A stretch of 64,000 bases of DNA from Clostridiales bacterium (GTDB lineage: Bacteria > Bacillota > Clostridia > Peptostreptococcales > Anaerovoracaceae). This document shows positions 45,310-53,649 of the stretch, piece by piece; the first letter of the stretch is position 1, and every line of letters begins with the position of its first letter. The notes beneath the pieces were generated by a model, which saw nothing but the letters and a program-made list of their open reading frames with translations, was not told where the DNA came from and made no database searches. The translations under genes were made by a program, and so were the position numbers. The stretch lies in contig QXXF01000015.1 in NCBI GenBank assembly GCA_009911365.1, forward strand, positions 45,157 to 109,156, given 5' to 3'.

Positions 45310-45912
45310 ATGCTGGACAACAAACTGGGTATCACGGATCCTGTGGAATTGGCCCGCATAGAGGAAAAGCTCAGCAAGAAAAAAGCACTGGAGCTGTTTG
45401 AAAGCGGGTCTTTAGACGAGTTGGACGCAGGGACTTTTGAAGCTCTGGCACGAATACATCAGCATTTATTTGAAGAAATTTATGATTTTGCGGGAAAAAT
45501 GCGAAACGTGAATTTGGCAAAGGGGAATTTCCGGTTCGCTTCAGTCATGTATCTGGAGGCTGCGTTGAAAATCATTGAGAGGATGCCTCAGTCCACTTAT
45601 GATGAGATCATTGAAAAATACGTGGAAATGAACATTGCGCACCCCTTTAGAGAAGGAAATGGCCGCAGTGCCAGAATCTGGATTGATTTGATGCTAAAGA
45701 AAGAGCTTCACCAGGTCATCGATTGGAGCAAAGTGGACAAAGATGATTATCTGCTGGCCATGGAACGCAGCCCCATCAAGGATATTGAGATCAAGCATAT
45801 CTTAAAGAAAGCGCTTACAGATGAGACTCATAACAGAGAACTTTATATGAAAGTCATAGACGCTAGTTATTATTATGAAGGCTACACCATGTATAAAGTG
45901 GAGGAGTTATAA
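45310..45912 (+). CDS. fic: Fic-domain AMP transferase with built-in inhibitor (class III)
   Basis: 200-residue Fic protein. The active loop HPFREGNGR has His111 and Arg119. The C-terminus carries SYYYEG (Ser186 to Gly191), matching the inhibitory helix (S/T)xxxE(G/N) of class III enzymes such as the Neisseria Fic, which holds itself inactive until its helix is moved or autoAMPylated. No separate antitoxin gene is present, as expected. Start ATG 45310 with GAAAGGAGAAGG before it. Target protein unknown; gyrase/topoisomerase are targets of some relatives. Confidence 0.88.
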   Translation: MLDNKLGITDPVELARIEEKLSKKKALELFESGSLDELDAGTFEALARIHQHLFEEIYDFAGKMRNVNLAKGNFRFASVMYLEAALKIIERMPQSTYDEIIEKYVEMNIAHPFREGNGRSARIWIDLMLKKELHQVIDWSKVDKDDYLLAMERSPIKDIEIKHILKKALTDETHNRELYMKVIDASYYYEGYTMYKVEEL

Positions 45913-45951
45913 ACGAGTAGTAGAGTGTTTATCGCATGAGGAGAAGAAATC

Positions 45952-46851
45952 ATGACTTTACAACAATTAAGATATATGATCACAGTAGCCGAAAAAGGTT
46001 CCATTACAGAAGCAGCGAAAGCTTTGTATATTTCCCAGCCTAGTCTTTCCGGTGCGATCAAAGAGGTGGAAAAAGAGTCAGGAATCACGATTTTCAGTCG
46101 CTGTCGAGCAGGAGTAGCATTGACGAAGGAAGGCATGGAATTCCTTGGATATGCAAGGCAGGTCGTTCAGCAAATGGAGTTGCTGGAGGACAAGTACATC
46201 AATAATCAGGTGGAAAAACAAAGATTCTGCGTTTCCACCCAGCACTATACTTTTACAGCAAATGCCTTTGCGGAACTGGTACAGCAATTCGGACAGGAGC
46301 GATTTGAATTTATTTTGAATGAAACACAGACGCACCAGATCATACAAGATGTGCGAAACAGGTTCAGTGATTTAGGGATCTTATATCTCAGCAACAGTAA
46401 TGAGAGCGTGTTGCGAAAGGCCTTGGAAGAGAATGAATTGAATTTTTACGAACTATTTTCAGCCGCGCCCCATGTCTTTATCAGCAGAAACCACCCTTTG
46501 GCAAAACGCAAGTCCCTGACCCTTTCTGATTTGAAGCCGTACCCGAAGCTTAGCTTTGTGCAGGGGACCTACGAATCTTCTAACTTTTCCGAAGAACTGT
46601 TTAGCAATGAATACAGTGAAAAAAGCATCAAGGTCAGCGATCGCGCCGCTATTGTGAACTTTATGATCGGCCTGGAAGGGTATACGATTTCAAGCGGGAT
46701 CTTCCCCAAATATTTACAGGGAGATTCCATCATTTCCATTCCACTGGATGAGGATGAAATCATGCATATCGGTTACATATTGAACAGGGATAAAGAATTG
46801 TCAGAGCTAGGGCAGATTTATATATCGGCGCTAATGCAATATCAAAGATAA
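45952..46851 (+). CDS. LysR-family transcriptional regulator
   Basis: 299 residues: N-terminal winged helix (TEAAKALYISQPSLSGAIKEVE) and a substrate-binding domain to the end. Same strand as the LysE exporter that follows; it may regulate it. An inverted repeat CATAGG-5-CCTATG (46858-46874) lies just after its stop and before the exporter. Confidence 0.85.
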   Translation: MTLQQLRYMITVAEKGSITEAAKALYISQPSLSGAIKEVEKESGITIFSRCRAGVALTKEGMEFLGYARQVVQQMELLEDKYINNQVEKQRFCVSTQHYTFTANAFAELVQQFGQERFEFILNETQTHQIIQDVRNRFSDLGILYLSNSNESVLRKALEENELNFYELFSAAPHVFISRNHPLAKRKSLTLSDLKPYPKLSFVQGTYESSNFSEELFSNEYSEKSIKVSDRAAIVNFMIGLEGYTISSGIFPKYLQGDSIISIPLDEDEIMHIGYILNRDKELSELGQIYISALMQYQR

Positions 46852-46857
46852 GTGAAA

Positions 46858-46901
46858 CATAGGATGAACCTATGTAACAGCATAAACAACAGGTATTACC
46901 T
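46858..46901. promoter_or_regulatory. Palindromes before the LysE exporter gene
   Basis: CATAGG-5-CCTATG (46858-46874) and AGGTATTACCT (46891-46901) are two short inverted repeats in the 107-base gap. They are candidates for the binding sites of the LysR regulator upstream. Confidence 0.45.
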
Positions 46902-46958
46902 ATTACATGACATTCCGTGCTAAGATGTAGACAGCAAAGACGGAAAGGAGGCATGAAT

Positions 46959-47543
46959 ATGCCAGGTTATGTATTAGGTAATTTTTTTATTTACTCGCTC
47001 ATTAATGCGCTGACTCCCGGACCGGGAAATATTTTGGCGCTAAATACGGTAACGACTTATGGATATCGGAAAGGCGCGCCGCTCTTTAAGGGGATCTTTG
47101 CGGGGTATTACGTTGTCCAAGTGATCTGCGCCGCTTTTGTGTTTGGCGTAGGGACCTTCTTGCCGAATCTGCTGGGCGTGATGAAGTACATAGGCACTGC
47201 GTATATCCTTTGGCTGGCGGTCCACATCGCAATCAGCAAGCCTGATGGGGATGACACAGAAAAATCCGCATCGTTCATGAAGGGATTTTTGTTACAGTTT
47301 ATCAATGTAAAGATTTATTTGTTCGGTATCACAGCGCTGACAGGATATGTGACAGATTACAGTACTTCTTTTGCGGTATTGCTTTTCTTTGAGCTTGTAA
47401 TTGCAACGATTGGCACGGCGGCGACTCTCACCTGGGTAGGGCTGGGAGCATTGATACGAAGTGTCTATCAAAAACATTATCGAATCATCAATCTGGTCCT
47501 TGCGCTGACTTTGCTGGAATGTGTGTACAGCATTTTGAAATAG
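46959..47543 (+). CDS. LysE/RhtB-family exporter
   Basis: 194-residue amino-acid or small-molecule exporter with six helices. NALTPGPGNILAL near the start is the family signature. AAAGGAGG lies 7 bases before the ATG at 46959. A LysR gene lies immediately upstream. Substrate unknown. Directly after its stop, in the same frame, lies a decayed serC tail. Confidence 0.82.
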   Translation: MPGYVLGNFFIYSLINALTPGPGNILALNTVTTYGYRKGAPLFKGIFAGYYVVQVICAAFVFGVGTFLPNLLGVMKYIGTAYILWLAVHIAISKPDGDDTEKSASFMKGFLLQFINVKIYLFGITALTGYVTDYSTSFAVLLFFELVIATIGTAATLTWVGLGALIRSVYQKHYRIINLVLALTLLECVYSILK

Positions 47544-47693
47544 GGAGAACAGAAGGATTATAAGATTGTCAGTATAAAAGGGCATCGTGCCATTGGTGGT
47601 ATGCGAGCAAGTCTGTATAATGCGATGCCAATAGAAGGCGTACGTTATTTAGTCGGTTTTATGCGTGATTTTGAGAATAAAATTGAGTGTTAA
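47544..47693 (+). pseudogene. Remnant of the C-terminal end of phosphoserine aminotransferase (serC)
   Basis: The frame from 47544 reads [20 protein letters not shown], then [20 protein letters not shown], and stops at 47691. GHRxxGGxRASxYNAM is the conserved SerC end. Only 48 codons remain with no start codon, so an ancestral serC was deleted, leaving its tail. It is in the same frame as lysE, whose TAG separates them. Confidence 0.75.
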
Positions 47694-47743
47694 AATTTCT
47701 TACATTAATAAAGAATAGGGCATTGCCCAGAGAGGAGAAAAAG

Positions 47744-48532
47744 ATGCATATTGGAGCAGATATGAAAGCAAAAATTATGGAGGATGTGAAGGAGGCTATT
47801 CGGATTTTCCAGGAAAACCCGGAGAGGAAGACAAAGTTTGGAGAGCCGATCATCGGTTACGCAGACACAAGAGATCCTATTTTTGATATGTATTTTTCCA
47901 GGAGACTTTGCAATCATCCAAAGAACATATACAGGCCTGGAAATACAGTGGTTGTCCATTTTGTGCCTTTTGCGCCAGAGGTAACAGAAAGCAATAGGAC
48001 GGGGAACATGCCATCTAAGGCATGGACAGATGCTTTTAATGATTCCATGTGGCTTTCTATGCGTCTCAACGGAGTGATTCGAGAATCACTGGATACCATA
48101 GGACGGCTGTCGTCCGGCACAAACACGCCGACAGACTGGGATGAAGAGCTTTGCAGAGAAAAGTGGTCACACAAGCTGGCGGCTTATGCGGCAGGAATGG
48201 GAGAATTTGGACCTGCTGGATGTTTGAAGACAGAAAAGGGATTCGCAGGAAGATTTGGTTCGATTATAACAGACGGTATCTATGCGGAGCCTTTCAAAAT
48301 GCGCAGCAACGAGGAATTGGAAGGGATTTATCAGAAAATTCAGCGGCAGTATTGTCAGAAAGGCACAGATGGCGTGATTTGCGGAGAAGAGATGATCAGC
48401 ACCTGTCCTGCGAAGGCGATTTCAAAGGATGGAATTGATAGAAGAGTGTGCCAAGCGCACTGTAAAACCATTGATTCTTATATTCCTTCACCGGAAGTAT
48501 GCGGAAAGTGTTTTTTCTATGAAACCCTGTAG
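47744..48532 (+). CDS. Iron-sulfur protein, QueG-like (epoxyqueuosine reductase related)
   Basis: 262 residues. The middle part (YAAGMGEFGPAGCLKTEKG) resembles the cobalamin-binding region of epoxyqueuosine reductases. A degenerate cluster region with cysteines ICGEEMISTCPAKAI, CQAHC and VCGKCFF ends the protein. Ordinary QueG proteins have two canonical clusters; here the spacing is altered. Its role is unknown; a corrinoid reductive reaction is possible. GAGAGGAG precedes the ATG at 47744. Confidence 0.62.
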   Translation: MHIGADMKAKIMEDVKEAIRIFQENPERKTKFGEPIIGYADTRDPIFDMYFSRRLCNHPKNIYRPGNTVVVHFVPFAPEVTESNRTGNMPSKAWTDAFNDSMWLSMRLNGVIRESLDTIGRLSSGTNTPTDWDEELCREKWSHKLAAYAAGMGEFGPAGCLKTEKGFAGRFGSIITDGIYAEPFKMRSNEELEGIYQKIQRQYCQKGTDGVICGEEMISTCPAKAISKDGIDRRVCQAHCKTIDSYIPSPEVCGKCFFYETL

Positions 48533-48622
48533 TCAGCACAGCAACGGTGAGTAAATAAGAGTATGAGTGAAGCGGGGAGCTGTCATTTAGATGGCTTCCC
48601 TTTGCTGTTATCATGTGTTTCT

Positions 48623-49516
48623 TCATAAAAACGAGCGAATGCCGGAAACGTATTTCAATTCCTGATCCAAAAGTTCCAAAAAAATTTCCACCATTTCTTT
48701 TTTCACCCCTGTCAGACTGGGCAGAGTGAGATGATAAATCATCATATCATCAGGGCCGTTTTCCAACGAGCGGATCTGGACATCTTTTCGTCTGATTCGG
48801 GCCGATACGGAGAGAGGCACGATGGCCCAGTTATCTTCAGTCAGAAAATCTTCTAAAAGAGACATTTGATCCAGATTCACTTTCGGATAAACCGAAGGCT
48901 TGAAGTGATGGTCATGCCAAATATCATAGCCAGGGTTCCAGGGAAGGCGAATCTCCTTTTTCGGCGGCAGCAGTTCAGGTGTCATGACATCTGCGGGCTG
49001 CCCGTCTTTTCCGCACACATAGACAAAAGGCTCCTGAAAGGCAGGTGCAGTAGTGACAGTGCGGGAATACATTTCATCGGAGACCAGAGCCACATCTATC
49101 ATGCCGCTTTCCACTTGCGCATAAGCGTCCACGGAATGATAATTGTGGAAGCAAAGGTGAAAGCCCTGCGGGTGCTTGAGAAAATTCCGCAGTGCATTGG
49201 GAAGCAAGTAAGTACTGACACTGAGCACGGAACCGACGTTTAGGATAGGATTCTCTTTGAAATCAGTCAGCGAAACCGCTTCCTGATACAAATGAATCCA
49301 TTGCTGCGCTAAAGGGATGAAGGCCCGGCCTTCCTGGGTCAGTTCAATGCCCCGAATCCCCTTGCCGCGGGAAAACAGCGTGTATCCTAGCTGCATTTCC
49401 AAAGAATGGATCCGTCTGCTGAGGGCAGATTGTGTAACGTATAATTTATCCGCAGCAGCCGAGATGCTGCCATATTTTGTGATATAGAGAAAGGCTTCGA
49501 TTTCCAGCTGTGTCAT
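48623..49516 (-). CDS. LysR-family transcriptional regulator (divergent from MATE pump)
   Basis: 297 residues: winged helix (SISAAADKLYVTQSALSRRI) and a ligand-binding domain. GGAGGT precedes the ATG at 49516. Divergent from the MATE gene, with a perfect inverted repeat between them, so it likely controls both. Confidence 0.87.
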   Translation of the reverse strand: MTQLEIEAFLYITKYGSISAAADKLYVTQSALSRRIHSLEMQLGYTLFSRGKGIRGIELTQEGRAFIPLAQQWIHLYQEAVSLTDFKENPILNVGSVLSVSTYLLPNALRNFLKHPQGFHLCFHNYHSVDAYAQVESGMIDVALVSDEMYSRTVTTAPAFQEPFVYVCGKDGQPADVMTPELLPPKKEIRLPWNPGYDIWHDHHFKPSVYPKVNLDQMSLLEDFLTEDNWAIVPLSVSARIRRKDVQIRSLENGPDDMMIYHLTLPSLTGVKKEMVEIFLELLDQELKYVSGIRSFL

Positions 49517-49540
49517 CAAGACCTCCAAATAGAAAGGATC

Positions 49541-49568
49541 ATGCATATTATATAGAGAAAATATGCAT
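49541..49568. promoter_or_regulatory. Inverted-repeat operator between LysR and MATE genes
   Basis: ATGCATATT (49541-49549) and AATATGCAT (49560-49568) are perfect 9-bp arms 10 bases apart. They touch the -35 of the MATE promoter (49569-49574) on the upstream side, the usual place for a LysR activator. Confidence 0.65.
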
Positions 49569-49597
49569 TAGTCAAGAGACGGGGGAACTTGTATAAT
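49569..49597 (+). promoter_or_regulatory. MATE gene promoter
   Basis: TAGTCA (49569-49574), 17-base spacer, consensus TATAAT (49592-49597). The weak -35 next to the operator suggests activation by the LysR regulator. Confidence 0.55.
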
Positions 49598-49615
49598 TGC
49601 CTTGAGGTGATGAAA

Positions 49616-50953
49616 ATGGAAGAATCAGGTTTACTCACAGGAAGCATCTACAAGTATCTGGCTGTATTGGCGTTTCCGCTGCTGTTGGGAAATATCTTGC
49701 AGCAGCTTTATAATACCATTGATTCTTTGATCATTGGGCGTATACTAGGTACAGAGGCCTTTGCTGCTGTAGGTGTCGCAGGGACGATCATGAATTTGCT
49801 GCTGTTCATTCTCAGCGGCTTTGCCATCGGCGTATCGGTGATATTCGCCCATTTGTATGGGGCTGGGGATTTGGAGGGGTTTCGAAAGGAAGTGTTCACA
49901 GCTCTGATCTTTGGGAGCATCCTCACCTTGCTCCTCAGCTGGGGCGCATTGCTTGGGACAGGGTCTTTGTTAAAGCTGCTGCGCACGCCGGAAGAATTGC
50001 TCAGTAACGCTGACCGTTATTTGAAGATCGTTCTTTCCGGTTTGCTGCTGGCGTATCTTTACAATTTGTTTTCCAATATCCTGCGTTCCATAGGAAACAC
50101 GAAAGCGCCTCTCTATTTCCTCCTTGGCTCTATGGCATTGAACATTGGCCTGGACTGCCTGCTTGTCATCGGGTTTTCCTGGGGGATCAGCGGTGCGGCG
50201 CTAGCAACGGTCCTGGCCCAGGGCGCAGCGGCAGCAGGCTGTTTCTTTTACTTGAAAAGACAGTACGGGGACTTGCTCTGTAAGAAAAGAGACGTGGGAA
50301 TCCACAGCTCTTTGGTGAAAAAAACGTTATGGTTTGGAATGGTGTCCGCCTTGCAGGAATCCAGCCTCTATTTGGGAAAGCTATTGGTGCAGGGGAAAGT
50401 CAATACATTGGGAACAGCGGCCATTGCCGCGTACACGGCCACCATCCGCATGGAGGGTCTGGCCAATTCCTTTGGAGACAGTGGATGTCAGGCAGAAGCC
50501 ATCTTCGTTTCCCAGAATTTTGGAGCGGGAAAACAAAAGCGGGTCCAGGGAGCTTTCCGCAAGAGCCTGGTGCTGCATGTGCTGTTGGGCTTGACGATTT
50601 CTCTGGTCATGTTCGCGGCGGCGGGGACGGCTATGAAATTGTTTTTTGATGAGAGCGGCGAGCAGGCGTTCGCAGATGGCGTTTCGTACTTGCGGATCGT
50701 TTCCCTGGTATATATCCTAAATTTTATTGGCAGCAGCTTGGTGGGATATTTGAAAGGCGTAGGGCAGATGGCAGTGCCTTTTATAGGGACCACGCTCAAT
50801 ATCAGCATCCGAGTTATATTATCCTGGTTATTTTTGGAGCAGGGTGGCTTGACGTTTCTGGCCTGGGCGACAGGGATCGGATGGGGTGCGATTGTGGCAT
50901 ATTTGGCTATTTACTGCTTTTTTCAACGATTTCACAAAAATCACCCTGCGTGA
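49616..50953 (+). CDS. MATE-family multidrug efflux protein
   Basis: 445 residues, twelve helices in two MatE halves. ILQQLYNTIDSLIIGRILG in the first helix pair is typical of the DinF/NorM-type family. Expels cationic compounds in exchange for Na+ or H+; substrate unknown. GAGGTGATG before the ATG at 49616; a start six bases upstream is possible. Divergent LysR regulator. Confidence 0.87.
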   Translation: MEESGLLTGSIYKYLAVLAFPLLLGNILQQLYNTIDSLIIGRILGTEAFAAVGVAGTIMNLLLFILSGFAIGVSVIFAHLYGAGDLEGFRKEVFTALIFGSILTLLLSWGALLGTGSLLKLLRTPEELLSNADRYLKIVLSGLLLAYLYNLFSNILRSIGNTKAPLYFLLGSMALNIGLDCLLVIGFSWGISGAALATVLAQGAAAAGCFFYLKRQYGDLLCKKRDVGIHSSLVKKTLWFGMVSALQESSLYLGKLLVQGKVNTLGTAAIAAYTATIRMEGLANSFGDSGCQAEAIFVSQNFGAGKQKRVQGAFRKSLVLHVLLGLTISLVMFAAAGTAMKLFFDESGEQAFADGVSYLRIVSLVYILNFIGSSLVGYLKGVGQMAVPFIGTTLNISIRVILSWLFLEQGGLTFLAWATGIGWGAIVAYLAIYCFFQRFHKNHPA

Positions 50954-51013
50954 CCGGTTGCTCGTGACCCTGCGTTATGATGTAATGTTTTAGCCAAGAG
51001 GAGGTGAAACGCT

Positions 51014-51745
51014 ATGTCTAAATACACAACAGGAGAAATGGCAAAGCTCTGCGGCGTATCTGTGAGGACGGTTCAGTACTACGATTCCCGAGGCATCCTT
51101 TTGCCCAGCCAGCTGAGTGAAGGTGGCAGGCGGCTTTATTCAGAAAAGGATCTGGAACGGATGAAGTTCATCTGTTTTCTACGGGACCTGGATCTGCCCA
51201 TCAACAGCATCAAAGAGCTGCTTGCTGAGGAAAATTTCGACGAAGTCCTTGCTATTTTGCTGGATGAGCAGGAAAAGAAGCTGCGCCTTGAAATAGAAGA
51301 AAGGCGGTCGCAGCTAGAGAAACTCTGCGGCTTAAAACAGTTTCTAAAAAAATCGGCCACGTTCTCCATGGAATCCATAGGTGACATAGCATCTATCATG
51401 GAAAACAGGAAAAAACTACGCAGCATCTATTTGCGCATGATCGCAGTGGGTATTGTCATGGACGCAGTGGAGATTGGCACCTTGATTTTGTGGATCTTAA
51501 AAGGAATCTGGTGGCCTTTTGCTTTGGGTATGTGTGTGGTCTGCGGGATGGGAATCGGAATATCAAGGTTCTATGTTAAAAGAGTGGCCTATATCTGCCC
51601 GGAATGTCATAAAGTGTTCAAGCCTAATTTCAGGCAGATGTTTTTTACCAAACATACACCAAGCACCAGGAAATTGAAATGCGTCAGCTGCGGTTACCAC
51701 GGTTTTTGCGTAGAGACTTATGGCGGGGAGGAAAAAGAAAAATGA
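51014..51745 (+). CDS. MerR regulator with membrane helices and C-terminal zinc ribbon
   Basis: 243 residues. A MerR winged helix (TTGEMAKLCGVSVRTVQYYDSRGIL) and coiled coil to about residue 115 are followed by two membrane helices (about 138-158 and 164-182) and a cysteine motif CPECHK ... CVSCGY near the end, probably a zinc ribbon. A membrane-anchored MerR protein is unusual. It overlaps the ABC ATPase gene by 4 bases (ATGA), so it is made with the transporter and may sense its state or substrate. Confidence 0.8.
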   Translation: MSKYTTGEMAKLCGVSVRTVQYYDSRGILLPSQLSEGGRRLYSEKDLERMKFICFLRDLDLPINSIKELLAEENFDEVLAILLDEQEKKLRLEIEERRSQLEKLCGLKQFLKKSATFSMESIGDIASIMENRKKLRSIYLRMIAVGIVMDAVEIGTLILWILKGIWWPFALGMCVVCGMGIGISRFYVKRVAYICPECHKVFKPNFRQMFFTKHTPSTRKLKCVSCGYHGFCVETYGGEEKEK

Positions 51746-52641
51746 GAAGCATGATCAAAACAGAGTCCCTAACGAAATATTATGGAAAATCCAGAGGGAT
51801 CCTTGATGTGGATCTGTCCATTGACGAAGGCGATTTTTTCGGATTCATTGGGCCTAATGGGGCGGGGAAAAGCACGACTATCCGAATTTTGTTGGGGCTG
51901 ATTTCACCTACAAAAGGAACTGCTGAAATCTGTGGCAGAGATGTTACCAAAGAGAAGAAGGCCATACTGGCTGACATTGGTTACATGCCTTCTGAGACAA
52001 TGTTTTACCATAATCGAAAGGCAGGCGAAATCATCAAACTGTCCGCTGACTTGAGAAAGCGGGACTGCGCCAGTGAAGCAGCGGCATTATGTGAGCGACT
52101 GGCCCTTGATCCAGAAAAGAAAATCAGCCAGCTGTCGCTGGGGAACCGCAAAAAAGTATCCATTGTGTGCGCTTTGCAGCACAAGCCGAAGCTGTGCGTG
52201 CTGGACGAACCCACAAGTGGCTTGGATCCCCTGATACAACGGGAATTTTACAAGATCTTAGAAGAACGCAACAACGCTGGTGCTACCATCTTCTTATCTT
52301 CCCATGTGCTCTCGGAAGTGCAGAAACACTGCAGACACGTTGCGGTCATCCGTGAGGGGAAGATCCTCGCATCGGACGGGATCGAAAATCTGGGACACGC
52401 AGAGGCGAAGCGGGTGACAGTGAAGGGCATGGACACGCTACCTGCTATGGAACATGTAAGGAACGTAAAAGAAGTCGATGGTGGGATCCGATTTTTATAT
52501 AGCGGTAGAACGAGTGCGCTGCTTCACGCTCTCAGCCAGCTGCCATTGACAGACATTGAAATCACGGAGCCGGATCTAGAAGAAATCTTTCTACATTATT
52601 ATGAAAAGGAGGAAGAGAAACATGATATTATTGAGGCATGA
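51742..52641 (+). CDS. ABC transporter ATP-binding protein
   Basis: 299 residues. Walker A GPNGAGKST near residue 40, signature LSLGNRKKVS near 135 and Walker B LCVLDEPTSGLDP near 158. The C-terminal 80 residues are the usual extension. It starts inside the MerR stop (ATGA) after GGAGG, and ends inside the permease gene. Part of a MerR-ABC unit, probably a drug or peptide exporter. Confidence 0.87.
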   Translation: MRSMIKTESLTKYYGKSRGILDVDLSIDEGDFFGFIGPNGAGKSTTIRILLGLISPTKGTAEICGRDVTKEKKAILADIGYMPSETMFYHNRKAGEIIKLSADLRKRDCASEAAALCERLALDPEKKISQLSLGNRKKVSIVCALQHKPKLCVLDEPTSGLDPLIQREFYKILEERNNAGATIFLSSHVLSEVQKHCRHVAVIREGKILASDGIENLGHAEAKRVTVKGMDTLPAMEHVRNVKEVDGGIRFLYSGRTSALLHALSQLPLTDIEITEPDLEEIFLHYYEKEEEKHDIIEA

Positions 52642-53407
52642 ATTGAGACAAGGCAGGATGCCTCTGCTAGTCTGGACAGCGGTGATCTCTCTGATGTTAG
52701 GAGCGTGCGTATTGATCTACCCGGAAATGAAAGGCCAGATAAGCGAGATCAACAGCATGTTTTCCAATATGGGAAGCTTTTCGGCTGCGTTTGGCATGGA
52801 TCAAGTAAATTTTGGAGAATTCACAGGATACTTTGGGATTGAATGTGGAAACATACTCGGCCTTGGCGGAGCGTTTTTTGCGTCACTGATGGGGATTTCA
52901 GCTCTAGCCAAGGAGGAAAAGGGCCAGACTGCGGAATTCCTGCTCACCCATCCCCTCAGCCGCCGCCAAGTGGTGCTGGAAAAGCTTGCGGCTCTGTTTC
53001 TTCAGATCCTGATCCTTAATATCGCTGCTGTGGGGGGTTCCATTTTGTGCGCCTTGATCGCAGGCGAATCGCCAGAGGGGGAGATCTTTGCCCTTTTATT
53101 TCTGGCTTACTTCCTTCTGCAGCTGGAGATCGGAGCTATCTGCTTTGGAATTTCCGCATTTATCAGCAAGAGCGGCCTTGGCATGGGCTTGGGAGTGGCT
53201 GCCCTGTTCTATTTTTTGAATCTGATCGCCAATTTGACGGAGGAAGCGAGATCCCTCAAATATATCACGCCTTTCGGTTACACAGAAGGCGCGGATATTG
53301 TGAAAAGCACTGGCATTGAAATAAAATATCTGGCCGTGGGCATGGTGCTGCTAGTCGCAGGGGTGGTTTGCGCTTTTCATCGGTATGGGAAAAAGGATAT
53401 GGCATAA
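52622..53407 (+). CDS. ABC-2 type permease
   Basis: 261 residues, six helices. The cytoplasmic loop KEEKGQTAEFLLTHPLSRRQ is typical of ABC-2 permeases of the NosY/YhaP type. AAGGAGG precedes the ATG at 52622; it overlaps the ATPase by 20 bases. Partner of the preceding ATPase. Confidence 0.82.
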   Translation: MILLRHELRQGRMPLLVWTAVISLMLGACVLIYPEMKGQISEINSMFSNMGSFSAAFGMDQVNFGEFTGYFGIECGNILGLGGAFFASLMGISALAKEEKGQTAEFLLTHPLSRRQVVLEKLAALFLQILILNIAAVGGSILCALIAGESPEGEIFALLFLAYFLLQLEIGAICFGISAFISKSGLGMGLGVAALFYFLNLIANLTEEARSLKYITPFGYTEGADIVKSTGIEIKYLAVGMVLLVAGVVCAFHRYGKKDMA

Positions 53408-53649
53408 AAATTTTATTGATTATGTACAGGTTTATGGATGGAAGGATTGGATGATCTGCAAGACGCCTCTAGGAAAGGTTTATCAAAATGAGATAGAAAT
53501 TTTCAATATTGATGGAAAAGTACGTAAAAGATGTGTATAATGTATAGGTATGCAGTCGATGCGCATTTGCGAAATCAATCCGCTCCTTGCAACACAGGGG
53601 CGTATATGATAAAGTAGTACAAGAAAATCCAAAATAAGAGGTCAAGTAA

